From the NCBI RefSeq assembly GCF_001913705.1, contig NZ_MKQD01000037.1:62001-126000 (forward strand): DNA of 64,000 nt, given 5' to 3'. Made by a program: the position numbers and the translations under genes. The DNA is from Thalassotalea sp. PP2-459. GTDB lineage: Bacteria; Pseudomonadota; Gammaproteobacteria; Enterobacterales; Alteromonadaceae. The notes under the pieces are model-generated. The model made no database searches. It was not told where the DNA came from and was given only the letters and a program-made list of their open reading frames with translations. Every line of letters begins with the position of its first letter. Within the stretch, counting starts at the first letter, position 1. This document shows positions 46,451 through 57,200 of this stretch, one piece after another.

Positions 46451-47998
46451 TTGAAATCGTTTAACCTTAATTTGATATACGTACTTGCATTGTTTACGCA
46501 AGTGTTTGTCGTTCATGCGGCTGAATTTCCAACTAAGCATGAGCGGGAAGCCATTGTTGAAAGTTTATTGAATGGTATAGAAAGTGTTGATGGTGTAACA
46601 ATTGAATTACGCGATAGTACGCGCGTAGTTAAATGGGATAACTTCAAAAAAATAGCTACACGAAATGTGGTGTCGGCATCTGATTGGAGTAGCTTGTATA
46701 GTGCGATTAATAATATTCACGATGGCATTATCAATCGCCATTCTTATATTCAAGTTGAAGAAGGTATCAGAAAACATGTAAAAGCCATTGCTAAATGGCC
46801 ACGTTATAAACTTGGTTATACTTGGCCAAACATTACCTTTTTTGACTTAGATAATAAGCAAACGATTCTTTCATTAAATGGTACTTCGGTGATTGATCTC
46901 TTCGATGAGTTTTTTAACTTATATTGTAATGACGTGCATGATATTGGTTGCTTGAAGTTATTCTCTGTTGCAATAGGGCGCGGTTATCGCTTCAAAGACA
47001 ATGCTGAAAAACTAGATGTTACCTTTAAAGGTGGCAGTAAAAAACAAGTTTTAACACCTCAAAAATTAAAGAAAATTGCAAAAAAAGGTGAGCCAAAACA
47101 ATGCGAAAACTTATATACCAATTTACCTAAAAATCTTGTTTTTAAAGGTGATCAAAGTTGTTTATTTGAAATTGATAATCACTATTTATTGAAGATTAGA
47201 TATTTTGGTCGTTGGGGTACTGAGCAAAACGATATTTATTGTCAAAAAGTTACCACAGAAGGAATGTGTTCGGATATTTTGGCTATTAAAAATATACTAA
47301 GCCAGCAAACTGCTAAACCTTTGATTATAGACCTTCAAAATAATGGTGGTGGCTCTGAGAATACACCATGGATTGCTGCATTAACTACAAATGGATTCAT
47401 GGACAATGTGGTTTTATATAGAAGTTTAGCGCTTTTAAAAGATAAAGACATTCGAAAAGATTCATTTTATGACAATGAATATGCCGAAAATTGGTATCAA
47501 AAAATTAAAGTCAATATGAGTGAACAACACAAATACTTGCCGCCACGCGCAGATTTTTGCCGAGGCTCTAAGGAGTGCGCACTAGAAAATATTCCTTCAG
47601 CGAAGTTACCGATAAAGTATCGTGCTTTAACTTTAGTCATAAATGAAACATGTGTGAGTTCATGTGATGATTTTGTGTGGCGAACAAGGCGATATGCTCA
47701 AGCGAAAACTGTCGGACAACTGCCTGCAACGGATGGTGCTTACGCGAGAATTAAAGGGTATATCTATGTTGATAAGCAAGGCAATATTGGTCATACGCAC
47801 GTTGGTGAAAGCCAAGACGTACCTGCTGAGGCGGAAACACTTTTAGTGAGCTATCGTATGCCAATATCTAAAACTATTGATGTAGATGGCAATAACTTAG
47901 ATGGGGCTGATAATGTTTTGGATGTCGCAATTCCAATTACTAAGGAAAACTATACTAACATTGAAGATATCAACGTTAAGTTTGCGTTGGGCTTGTGA
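46451..47998 (+). CDS. S41 family (tail-specific protease-like) peptidase
   Basis: A 515-residue secreted protein starting at TTG with AAGGA upstream. Signal peptide ends near VFVVHAAEF. The C-terminal half is an S41 domain: KPLIIDLQNNGGGSENTPWI, then LTLVINETCVSSCDDF with candidate nucleophile serines, then TVGQLPATDGA. The N-terminal half has weaker similarity to peptidase-associated regions. Several cysteine pairs (CNDVHDIGC, CRGSKEC, CVSSC) suggest a disulfide-rich periplasmic enzyme. Divergent from the papain-like gene. Confidence 0.85.
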   Translation: MKSFNLNLIYVLALFTQVFVVHAAEFPTKHEREAIVESLLNGIESVDGVTIELRDSTRVVKWDNFKKIATRNVVSASDWSSLYSAINNIHDGIINRHSYIQVEEGIRKHVKAIAKWPRYKLGYTWPNITFFDLDNKQTILSLNGTSVIDLFDEFFNLYCNDVHDIGCLKLFSVAIGRGYRFKDNAEKLDVTFKGGSKKQVLTPQKLKKIAKKGEPKQCENLYTNLPKNLVFKGDQSCLFEIDNHYLLKIRYFGRWGTEQNDIYCQKVTTEGMCSDILAIKNILSQQTAKPLIIDLQNNGGGSENTPWIAALTTNGFMDNVVLYRSLALLKDKDIRKDSFYDNEYAENWYQKIKVNMSEQHKYLPPRADFCRGSKECALENIPSAKLPIKYRALTLVINETCVSSCDDFVWRTRRYAQAKTVGQLPATDGAYARIKGYIYVDKQGNIGHTHVGESQDVPAEAETLLVSYRMPISKTIDVDGNNLDGADNVLDVAIPITKENYTNIEDINVKFALGL

Positions 47999-48112
47999 GT
48001 ACACTTACAAGCTTCGAGTGATATAACAGTAAAATGACCAATATCTTATGCTGTTATCTAGTTTATCCGCAGTTTGCCGATATAATAGTATAAATGCAGT
48101 GTTGTTTGTGAA

Positions 48113-49414
48113 GTGGTAACCTCCTTGTATCAGAATATCAACGTTGATCACTTACCTGTGATCTCAACAACAGTAGAAGTCACAGGATTTAATTACTCGC
48201 CAGATATTATTTGGATATTTGATCTAGACTGTCATGGTTTTTGGTGGGGGAACACACGAGCGCTTGAATTTTGGGGGCTAGAAAGTGTTGAACAACTGAT
48301 CAATAAAGACTTGTCAGATGATACTGAAGGCGCCCGCAAACGCACCGAACAAACGTTTGTAAAAGCGGCCGTTGAGGGGCAAACACAAGACCCATGGACG
48401 ACGTACCCCAATGGTCAACCCAAGCTGATGTTAATGCGTCATGTTGCCGTGCTCTTAGGCGAAGAAAAACATCGAGGCATTATTGCGTTTATTAGTGAAC
48501 AACTAGACAGCAGTTTTCAACCTGAAAATTTGTTATTTGCCGAAGCTGTGCGCTATACGTCAGCGATGGTCAGTTGTTATGACTTAACTGGAAAACGGCT
48601 TTTTGAAAACCCGGCTTTTACCTCATGTTATGACACGGCAACGTCGACACAATCTGTTAATGATTTTGTTGTCCGCTTTTGTGATACGGCTCAAGGAGAA
48701 CAAAGGTTAAAGCAGGCACAGCAGCAGCAAGATTGTCAGCATGAACATTTAATGCAAACTAAACAAGGCCTTAAACGCCATCATGTTGATGTAAGATCGA
48801 GTCGTCACCCCTTAACGGGAGATTACGTTTGCTTAGTCACTGAATACGATGTAACGCAGCTTCACGATACGATTACTGAACTAAAACAAACTAAAGCAAG
48901 GCTGAAAAAATTAGCACATTATGATCCATTAACAACGTTACCTACGGTATGGTTGTCACGTGAGCGCGTGCAAACTGCTTTGGTAAAAGCAAAACGAGAC
49001 AAAACGATAGTCGCGGTTATGTTTATTGATTTAGATGGCTTCAAACATGTTAATGATAGCTATGGTCATGCAGCGGGAGATAAATTATTAACTCTCGTAG
49101 GTAACAGGCTTGCTAGTATATTCAGAGAGTCTGATACCGTGGGTCGTATCGGAGGCGATGAATTCCTTGTTTGTCTACCAGAACTTTCTACAAAAGATAA
49201 CTCATACGATTTAGCAGAAAAAACCATTGCAGAGTTATCACGTGAATTTGAGATTTTGGACGATAACGGTCATAGCCAACACGCCAATATTAGTGCAAGT
49301 ATCGGCATCGCCTTTTATCCGGATGAAGGGCAAGATGTTGACTCATTAATTAAAGTGGCTGACAAGAAAATGTATCAAGCGAAAAATAATGGCAAAAATA
49401 AGTTCGTTGTTTAG
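48113..49414 (+). CDS. diguanylate cyclase with PAS domains
   Basis: A 433-residue cytosolic protein. The GTG start at 48113 is uncertain, since no good ribosome binding site is seen, but the first PAS-like domain begins within 30 residues. Two PAS-like regions (WIFDLDCHGFWWGNTRALEFW, and LTGKRLFENPAF) precede a GGDEF domain with the active site G347GDEF351 and an RxxD inhibitory site (RESD) five residues before it. It should make cyclic di-GMP with product feedback. Confidence 0.92.
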   Translation: MVTSLYQNINVDHLPVISTTVEVTGFNYSPDIIWIFDLDCHGFWWGNTRALEFWGLESVEQLINKDLSDDTEGARKRTEQTFVKAAVEGQTQDPWTTYPNGQPKLMLMRHVAVLLGEEKHRGIIAFISEQLDSSFQPENLLFAEAVRYTSAMVSCYDLTGKRLFENPAFTSCYDTATSTQSVNDFVVRFCDTAQGEQRLKQAQQQQDCQHEHLMQTKQGLKRHHVDVRSSRHPLTGDYVCLVTEYDVTQLHDTITELKQTKARLKKLAHYDPLTTLPTVWLSRERVQTALVKAKRDKTIVAVMFIDLDGFKHVNDSYGHAAGDKLLTLVGNRLASIFRESDTVGRIGGDEFLVCLPELSTKDNSYDLAEKTIAELSREFEILDDNGHSQHANISASIGIAFYPDEGQDVDSLIKVADKKMYQAKNNGKNKFVV

Positions 49415-49832
49415 TGTTTAGTTGCTCATATTTGACCTTGTACTTTTAAAGAATAGGTTTGTATTTCACCTGACAGGCAGCTATGAGCGATATACAGTCA
49501 TTGAGGCTCAGACGTCTGAATGACGTCTCCAGCGCAATAGCCGACATTCGAGGACTAGAATTATCCCTAATTTGAATCCCTGATATGTGCCAAAACCAGA
49601 TCGTTAAAATCCTTTTGTTGAACGATCCCTTAATACGTTTTGCAGTCACTTAAAGCCCAGTGATCCCAATGTAAATTGGGATCTACTTCGTACTTATTGT
49701 GAGAGAAAACAACGGAGAATCGAATTTGTAGCGCTATGTAACATCCGGATAGCCCACGTTTATATTCTATAGCATGACCTGCTGTATTCTACATTTATAG
49801 CCTATCGCCCGCAAATGGACTAGCCATTTGCG
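49415..49832. other. 418-base gap with two hairpins, no clear gene
   Basis: GATCCCAAT/ATTGGGATC (49662-49683, 9-bp stem, GTAA loop) and CGCAAATGG/CCATTTGCG (49810-49832, 9-bp stem) are perfect hairpins. A 67-codon minus-strand frame at 49446-49649 resembles nothing I know. The words CCGACATT and GCCGAC near 49540 also occur in the gap on the other side of the next gene, so the two flanks may share an origin. Confidence 0.55.
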
Positions 49833-50579
49833 TTATTGTGCAAGTGGTAAAACATTTTCTACCGTGCACTTTCCGTCTTTAAGAACTACATTTTTCAGTG
49901 TTGCCTTGTTGCCTACTTTTTTAATCTCGGCACGAATTGAGCGAACTTGATTTCCATCTAATAACTTTTCAATTTTAGCTACACCTTCGCACTCATCGTC
50001 TGGATTCTTGACGGGGTTGCCGTCTTTATCTAGCAACCGAAAGCGGAGCATATTTCGACCTAATATGATCACAGACACCGACATATCCCCTAATGCGTAC
50101 TCGACTGTAGTGTTAGGTTCAATTTGCTGTGTTTGTTTTTGTTCCACTTTCTTATTGGCTACCTCATCTGCGCTTGCCAACACCTTAAAATTTGTAAATG
50201 TGCAACCTAGTGAACCAGCCACACCATAGTGTCGTTGTACGCCATTTAATTCAACCCTAGAGCCCCCATGTTGTTTTGTGAAAGCAACGTGTTCTTCAGC
50301 GGTATAACTTTCGTCCTTATGAAACACTTTGCAGTTTTGATAGGTACTGTCGCCAAGAGTGATTTGCAAAGGATACTGCGCATTAAAACCAAATACCCTC
50401 GCCATATTTGTTAGAGAAGTTTCGTAAAAAAGCGGTATGGAAGCAATGGTTTTATTACTAATGGTTCCACTTACGACCCCGATGTCTTCCGAGCGTTTGA
50501 TAGTCGTATTACTAGCTAAAACCTGTAAGGAAAATATCGCTAAGAGCAATACCAAGACCGATTTAACTTTTGATTTCAT
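49833..50579 (-). CDS. secreted hypothetical protein, unrecognised
   Basis: A 248-residue product with a signal peptide (SVLVLLLAIFSLQVLAS). The mature protein has four cysteines (QNCKVFHKDE, SLGCTFTNFK, DDECEGVA, DGKCTVEN), a Gln/Lys-rich stretch (NKKVEQKQTQQI) between two halves and a short segment LDKDGNPVKNPDDE. I do not recognise a family. It is flanked by about 420 and 330 bases of non-coding DNA, an unusual isolation in this window. Its 3' end abuts a perfect hairpin. Confidence 0.65.
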   Translation of the reverse strand: MKSKVKSVLVLLLAIFSLQVLASNTTIKRSEDIGVVSGTISNKTIASIPLFYETSLTNMARVFGFNAQYPLQITLGDSTYQNCKVFHKDESYTAEEHVAFTKQHGGSRVELNGVQRHYGVAGSLGCTFTNFKVLASADEVANKKVEQKQTQQIEPNTTVEYALGDMSVSVIILGRNMLRFRLLDKDGNPVKNPDDECEGVAKIEKLLDGNQVRSIRAEIKKVGNKATLKNVVLKDGKCTVENVLPLAQ

Positions 50580-50908
50580 AAGTACCCTCCTTGTAAATGT
50601 TGAACAAACTATATTAGCGTAGCTTTAGGTAAATTCAACGATAAATATGAAATAACTAGTAGGAGCTTGGAGTAGGTTAAAGGCGGTAACCGTCAGTTAT
50701 TCGCTCATTGATTTCAGACCAAAACGATTCTAAAAAACCAATGTCGGCTTACTGTGCAAAGTTAGCATTCAAATCTCGTGATGCGTTCGACTGGAAATGG
50801 CACATATGCGACAGCCAGATTTGATTGATTTCTATAAATCGAGTCTGTCAATTCAAGTAATGACTGATTCGTTTAATGCTGATTAGTTTTAATGCAAATA
50901 GATTTTCA
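50580..50908. other. 329-base gap upstream of the secreted protein gene
   Basis: No gene seen. It holds the promoter region of the unrecognised secreted protein (AAGGAGGG-like site at 50582-50590 just before its start) and otherwise non-coding sequence that resembles the other flank in style. Confidence 0.5.
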
Positions 50909-51631
50909 CTAAAGCTTTGTTAATTCGGCAACTTTTGTTAATACTTGCGCTTTAAAAGACTTACCAATATTGATCTCTCGTTCATCGATTAGCGTTATTT
51001 TATTTCCTTCAATAAAACGAATATGTTCAAGGTTTACCATGGCCGATTTGTGCACTTGTAAAAAGGACGAGTCTTTAAGTTGCTCTACAAAGCTTGACAG
51101 TGTTCTTGGTGTTAAAACGCTTTGACCATCACGCCAAACCTTCACGTAATTTCCGTAAGCTTCAAAACAACTAACGTCTGCTAAGTTTATTTTAAGTTGC
51201 TTTTTATCTACTTTAACAAATATCTGCTTTATGGTTTTGGGTTTATCTGTGTGCGTTGCTTGTTGAACTAATTTATAGTGATTAAGTGATTTGTTGCAAG
51301 CCTGAAGAAAGCGTTCAAATGAAAAGGGCTTTAAAAGATAGTCACTTACATCTAATTCATAGCTTTCTAATGCATGCTCTTGATAGGCACTAGTGATAAC
51401 AACCTGTGGTTTTTCTTTCAAAACTTTAAGCAAGTCTAGGCCCGAAAGCATTGGCATATTAATATCCAAAAATAGCAGGTCTACCGATTGCTTGGAAAGG
51501 AAGTCAAGCGCTTGGGTGGCAGAATAACACTGTCCAACAACGTTGATAAACGGAACGTTTTCGCAAAAACTTAACAATATATCGTGTGCAAGTGGTTCAT
51601 CGTCAATGATTAAGGCGTTAAGCTTGTTCAT
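50909..51631 (-). CDS. LytTR-family response regulator
   Basis: A 240-residue regulator. Receiver with D10-D11 and phospho-acceptor D56 (LLFLDINMPMLSGLDLL), K in YLLKPFS, then a LytTR DNA-binding domain (IKQIFVKVDKKQLKINLADV, SFLQVHKSAMVNLEHI). Its start overlaps the kinase end by 14 bases. LytTR proteins bind direct-repeat sites; the likely target is the divergent ABC/peptidase operon, which starts about 230 bases upstream of the kinase gene. Confidence 0.94.
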   Translation of the reverse strand: MNKLNALIIDDEPLAHDILLSFCENVPFINVVGQCYSATQALDFLSKQSVDLLFLDINMPMLSGLDLLKVLKEKPQVVITSAYQEHALESYELDVSDYLLKPFSFERFLQACNKSLNHYKLVQQATHTDKPKTIKQIFVKVDKKQLKINLADVSCFEAYGNYVKVWRDGQSVLTPRTLSSFVEQLKDSSFLQVHKSAMVNLEHIRFIEGNKITLIDEREINIGKSFKAQVLTKVAELTKL

Positions 51632-53138
51632 TATTTTCTAACTCTATTATCAATGTGACTAAAAATTCATGCGGTTGAACCGAAATAGTCAACGTGTGTT
51701 GGTTGGTGTAATCAAGCGCCAACCGTCGTTGCAGGTTTTCAAGTCCAAGACCTCCATCCGCTTGTCCTTTTGTTTGATTACTATTAACTCGTTCATCAAT
51801 GGAATTATGGCATATTAGGCTAAGTTTATTGTGCTCGAGTGATAAATCGACAGATAACCAAGCTGGCTTATCTGTTGCATCAATACCATGTTTAAAGGCG
51901 TTTTCTATGAGTACGATTAAGAGTAATGGAGCTATTTTAAATTGGGTATTCTCTGCTAGTTTTTGGTCAATATTAATGGTTAATGTCGCTTTATGGCTGA
52001 CGCGAATTTGTTGTAGTGCAATATAGTCAGTTAAGTAAGCAATTTCGTCTTTTAAACTTACACGATGATTACCACCTTTATACACGACAAATCGCAACAG
52101 GTTGGATAACTGTAGTATACATTGCGGTGCTTGCGCTTTTTTAGTTAACACCATTGAATATAAGTTGTTGAGGGTATTGAACAAGAAGTGAGGGTTAATT
52201 TGTTGCTGTAACCACTTTAATTCTGCTTCGGTATTTTGCTGTTTGAGTAATGATACTTCTGCAACCTGTTGTTGCCACTTAAAGGCTAAAATTAGAGGTA
52301 AACTTATCATCATGATAATAAAAGCAATACGTAAGTTCCAAACATCAAAGGGATCATCATTACCGCTAGGTAATAACGTGAATTCAACGCTATTTATCGG
52401 TAAAAACAACGTAAGCTGGCTTAATAGTGGCGCTGCTATTAACGTGAATGTGCAGGCAGTCCATAAATAATGAAATACCCCAAAACGAGCCATAACGTTG
52501 TTAATTAATACATGATGATTTATCCAATAAATAAAATAGCCACACATATAAAATGCAAAAAACTGAATAAAGTAAAAAAATAATTCGTCAAAACGTAACA
52601 GATTTCGTTTAATATCAATAAGAATGTGAATAGGTTGGTTTTCCATCGGGTTGTCTATCGAATTAAACACTAATGACCAAAACAAACTAAAGCACACCAC
52701 GATTGCGAGTAAAGTATTGTCCATTGTGACTTTATCTTTAAATCTCGATAGATTTAGTGGTTTTACTTTTCGCCTTAAAAAAATAATGATCTCAATGGCA
52801 ACTAAGCTAATAAACAAGGCTAACGTGTTATCAAAGAACTCTTCATAGCTGTTGCTGTTTTCTCTTATTATTAAATGCCCTAGTGGCAACATTATAAAAC
52901 CGATGGCCCACCAAGCGAGTGCTGCTGTTTTTTCAGACCGTAAGCTTTGATATTTGCACCAAAGTACAGGTGAAATGAGAATCGCCAATACGCATACTCT
53001 TTGAGCAAAGGTTATCCAATTAAGCTCGTTAACGGTTAAAAAGGCATAAGATACGATAAAAGCAAGGTAGAGACTAAACGGCATAAATGGCGAGAAAAAA
53101 TAAGAGAAAAGTTTTGTAGATAAAGCGTGACGTAACAT
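51618..53138 (-). CDS. LytS-type sensor histidine kinase
   Basis: A 506-residue membrane kinase of the His_kinase (pfam06580) type. About seven or eight hydrophobic helices occupy residues 15-275, then the phospho-acceptor H317 in QQQINPHFLFNTLNNLYS and a HATPase with VLIENAFKHGI and GLGLENLQRRL. It overlaps its regulator by 14 bases and is transcribed away from the ABC genes. No extracytoplasmic domain is visible, so it may sense membrane state or a transporter, as Bce-type systems do (inference). Confidence 0.93.
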   Translation of the reverse strand: MLRHALSTKLFSYFFSPFMPFSLYLAFIVSYAFLTVNELNWITFAQRVCVLAILISPVLWCKYQSLRSEKTAALAWWAIGFIMLPLGHLIIRENSNSYEEFFDNTLALFISLVAIEIIIFLRRKVKPLNLSRFKDKVTMDNTLLAIVVCFSLFWSLVFNSIDNPMENQPIHILIDIKRNLLRFDELFFYFIQFFAFYMCGYFIYWINHHVLINNVMARFGVFHYLWTACTFTLIAAPLLSQLTLFLPINSVEFTLLPSGNDDPFDVWNLRIAFIIMMISLPLILAFKWQQQVAEVSLLKQQNTEAELKWLQQQINPHFLFNTLNNLYSMVLTKKAQAPQCILQLSNLLRFVVYKGGNHRVSLKDEIAYLTDYIALQQIRVSHKATLTINIDQKLAENTQFKIAPLLLIVLIENAFKHGIDATDKPAWLSVDLSLEHNKLSLICHNSIDERVNSNQTKGQADGGLGLENLQRRLALDYTNQHTLTISVQPHEFLVTLIIELENNEQA

Positions 53139-53372
53139 AGCTGCCCGATGGAATTACAAGTTAAAGCCAAAGAATATATTGCGATGTTCTGTGTTAAATG
53201 TCAGTAAGTAAATGACAAAAAGCATTATTTTCATGATCAACGTACGAGAGGAGCTCATTTGCGGTTGATTTTGACATTCATCATTGAAGAGTCGACCTTG
53301 GTCATTGTTTACTCGCAATGCTGTGAAAAGTTATTAAAAATAGCGATATGTAACACTAAGAGTGGTGGATAT

Positions 53373-54275
53373 ATGCTAACTATAACGAACTTATGCAAAA
53401 CCTACGCAGAGAAAAAGAAACAAAAGGCACCTGCATTGGATGATGTGAACTTATCAATTGGTTCTGGCATGTTTGGACTTTTAGGGCCGAATGGCGCTGG
53501 TAAGTCGAGTTTAATGAGGACTATTGCAACCTTGCAAAAGCCTGATACCGGCACGATAGAATTTGCGGGTGAAAATATCATTAAACACCCTGAGTTTATG
53601 CGTAAACAGTTGGGTTATTTGCCTCAAGATTACGGTGTTTATCCAGGGGTATCTGCTTTTGAGTTACTTGATTACTTAGCAAAACTAAAGGGTATTACTG
53701 ATCGTAAGCAACGCAATGCGCAAATAGATAAATTGCTCGCACAAGTGAATCTTACGCAGCATAGAAATAACGCAGTTAGTCGATTTTCAGGGGGCATGAA
53801 GCAACGTTTTGGTATAGCACAGGCATTGTTGGGTGAGCCTAAGATGCTAATTGTTGATGAACCAACAGCAGGACTCGACCCCGAAGAACGTAATCGCTTT
53901 CATAACTTATTAGTTGAAATAAGCCGTGATAAAGTGGTGCTGTTATCAACACACATTGTTGAAGATGTCAGTCACCTTTGCCCTAACATGGCAATTCTTG
54001 CCGCGGGAAAAATTGTTAAAGAAGGCTCTCCAGCGCAGTTGATTAAACAAGTTCAAGGCAAAATTTGGCAGATTAAAACAAGTAAATCGAACCTTGAAGA
54101 CGTTGTTCCTCAAGCTAACGTTATCAGCCAACGTTTATTTGCTGGAGAGGCCACCGTTCATGTTTATAGTGAGAGTCAACCTAGTCCCGATTTTCATCGA
54201 GTAACACCTGATTTAGAAGATGCTTATTTTGCAGCTTTGCATTGCCATGCGTTTGAATCGCAATTAAATAAGTAA
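53373..54275 (+). CDS. ABC transporter ATP-binding protein
   Basis: From the ATG at 53373, preceded by GGTGG, the 301-residue protein is a standard ABC ATPase: Walker A GPNGAGKS (38-45), Q-loop YLPQDYG, signature RFSGGMKQR, Walker B MLIVDEPTAGLD and H-loop STHIVED. An in-frame start at 53259 would add 38 residues with no ABC character. A C-terminal ~75-residue extension follows. The permease-peptidase gene starts 10 bases downstream, so the two form one transporter. Confidence 0.95.
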   Translation: MLTITNLCKTYAEKKKQKAPALDDVNLSIGSGMFGLLGPNGAGKSSLMRTIATLQKPDTGTIEFAGENIIKHPEFMRKQLGYLPQDYGVYPGVSAFELLDYLAKLKGITDRKQRNAQIDKLLAQVNLTQHRNNAVSRFSGGMKQRFGIAQALLGEPKMLIVDEPTAGLDPEERNRFHNLLVEISRDKVVLLSTHIVEDVSHLCPNMAILAAGKIVKEGSPAQLIKQVQGKIWQIKTSKSNLEDVVPQANVISQRLFAGEATVHVYSESQPSPDFHRVTPDLEDAYFAALHCHAFESQLNK

Positions 54276-54285
54276 GGAATTTATT

Positions 54286-57200
54286 ATGAGAAGCTTATTA
54301 ATTGCCGAGCTTAAACTACAAAGTCGCCATTGGATTTGGTTGCTTGCAATGGTGTTAACGTTTGCGTTTGGCGCTTTTGTGATAAATAAACAAACGCCAG
54401 ACATGGACATTGACGTCAGCGGCGCTTTTTTTCTGATCAAAACCTTTGCTATCCAACTTTTGTTATTGCCAGTACTGGTAGCGATATTCTCTGCACAAGC
54501 CACTATCAGAGATTTTGATAGTGATATGGCGAGCATTGTCTATGCGAGTAGTACCAAGTTAACACAGGTACTATTTGCAAGGTTTTTTGCCCTATTTATC
54601 TTATGTTGGTGTGTGTACTTAAGTTTTGCTTTAGGTATTCTCGGTGGCTTAACGACGCAATCGCTCGACTCTTTTAGTTTGCCTATAGCGAGTCTCAGTT
54701 GGGCGCTATTCGTGTTAGCGTTACCTAACGTTTTATTAGTCTGTGCTATATTTTTTGCTATTGGTCTATATGGTAAACGTAGTATTTATTTGTATTTGAA
54801 TGCTTGTTTGCTTTTCTTTGCTTACCAATTCTTTTTAACCATTAATGGTTCACCGTTGATGGCAAGTAGGGTTGCGGTTTCTGCTGATTTATCATCATTA
54901 TATGCATGGCTAGATCCATTTGCCTTAAGTACGTATTTTGAGCAAGTTAGACAATGGCAACCTTCAGATAAAAATACACTATTACCCACCTTTGACGTAA
55001 CGCTACTGACAAATCGTATTGCAGTTGTTCTTGCAGCGCTGCTGGTTACTGGTTATGCCATTATCCATCATGTGCAGCATTTTAAAGTAGATACGATTCA
55101 AGATGAACGTGTGCTTTTACCACATTGGATAAAACGCGTTAAATTGGGTTTAACGCGTACATTGGCACTTACTTTCATCGCTCGACTATCCGATAAGCTA
55201 CCAGTATATAGTGTGCTTACTATAGCACGCAAAGAATGGCAGCTTAGCTTTAAAACAAAGACTTTCTTTGCCATGTGTTGCGCGCTAATTTTCTTAATCA
55301 GTAGTGAAGTTTATTTTGGGTACATACATCTTGAAAACCTGGGTACATCAGCAATTGCGTCTACGTTGATCACTGTAAACCGATACATTGCTGACATTTT
55401 ACCGCGCTTTGGTGGCTTGTTTATGCTTTTTCTCGCGGCTGAACTGTGTTGGCGTGATCAGCAAAGTAAAGTTAAGCCACTGATCGATAGTACGCGTGTT
55501 AGTAACGTTGCTTTGTTCTTTGGGCGTTTGTTAGCCCTGTGCTTTGTACCTTTATTTTTTATCACGTTGAGTATTATTGTTTCGATTGTCATGCAGTCGG
55601 TAAATGGCGGTGATATTGATCTCAATATGTATGTATCCATGTACTTTTTCTTTGGTCTTCCAATGATTTGGCTAGCAACGCTGTGTGTTGGTGTACATGC
55701 ATTATTACCCAATAAATACTTAGCACTAGGCCTTATCTTCGCTTTATTTGTTAGCCTTGAAACTAGCGTGCTGCAATCTTTTGGGTTAGAACACCCTTTA
55801 TGGACACTCGGACAATTGCCATTGTTAAGTTACTCTGAGTTTGTTGGCTTTGGTGCTGAAGTAGATGCATTCGTTGGCTACTTAAGCTTTAGGTACAGCT
55901 TACTTATCGTTCTATCGCTTATTGCGTTCAAATTTTTCCGTCGAGGAGAAGAGTTATCATCAGCCTTTACATCGCCTGTGTTATGGCATCGCCGCGAGAA
56001 AGTTATTCTCATCTGTGGCGCAGTAGCGTTGGTGATAACGCTTGGTAATGTCGTTTATCAGACTTGGTACATAGGTCATTACCAATCAAGTAGTGATCGG
56101 CATGTGTGGAAAGCTAGTTATGAAAAAAAATATGCTTACTTGAAAGACCAACCATCACTTGCCGTTGAAAAAATAACAACAATCGTTGAATTAATGCCTA
56201 ATGAAAGACGCTTGGCTGTCGATGCGACATACCAGTTAATCAATCGTAGCGACAATGCTATTTCACAGTTGGTGTTTTCGACACCTTTGCCTTTTAATTA
56301 TCGTCATGTGAACGTGGAAAATGCTAAACAGGTGTCTTTTGATCACGTGCATCAAACGCATATTTATGCTTTTGAACAACCAATTCAACCTGGTGAAACG
56401 GCTGCGATAAGTGTTGTCGCCGATTATCAACAAAACGGTTACTTAGGTGTGCCGGGTGATAATGTTTTAACCAGCAATTATAGCTATATTAGGTTTTTAC
56501 GTTATCTACCGTTTTTTGGCTATGTAAAACACTATCAATTAACTAATAACGGCTTACGAGAAAAGTTCGCTTTACCTAAGCTTACGCATAACACACTTGA
56601 GCAAGATCTTGAAAAATATCAAGGTGATATGTCTGAACTTTATGATTGGGCGATATTAGATACTACCATTGTAACGAATGAAGACCACATCGCATTTGCA
56701 CCAGGTGAACTGGTAAAACAATGGCAAGAGGGTCATAGAAAAGCGTTTCAATATCGAACACGCGGAAAAGTGCGAAACATCGGGCATATTGTTTCGCATA
56801 ACTTGCCGGTTAAAACGGCTGAAATAGCTCACACTTCTGTTGACGTTTACTATCCCGAAAACAAAGAAGCATATGCAACGCTTCATTTAAGTGCAATTAC
56901 AGATGCCTTGCGGTATGGTAACGAACATTTTGGTGCTATTAAAGCCAATAACTTACGATTGGTGCCAGTCGCAGGCTTTTTCCCTGCTACCGGCTATGCT
57001 TTGCCAAACTCTATTTTTATTGGTGAAGGCGTTGGGTTCCACGTTGATTTGAGCAATGAAGATGGCTTTGACCATTTATACCGTCGTACGGTGCATGAAG
57101 TCGCACATCAGTGGTGGGGACATGGATTAAATGGCGCTGCAACGGAGGGTGAAGCGGTATTAGTAGAAACGCTGGCGAAGTATACTGAAATGGTATTGCT

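Noticed and set aside
49446-49649. 67-codon minus-strand reading frame in the gap after the GGDEF gene
   Set aside because: No ribosome binding site, no recognised domain and composition like non-coding sequence; not called as a gene.
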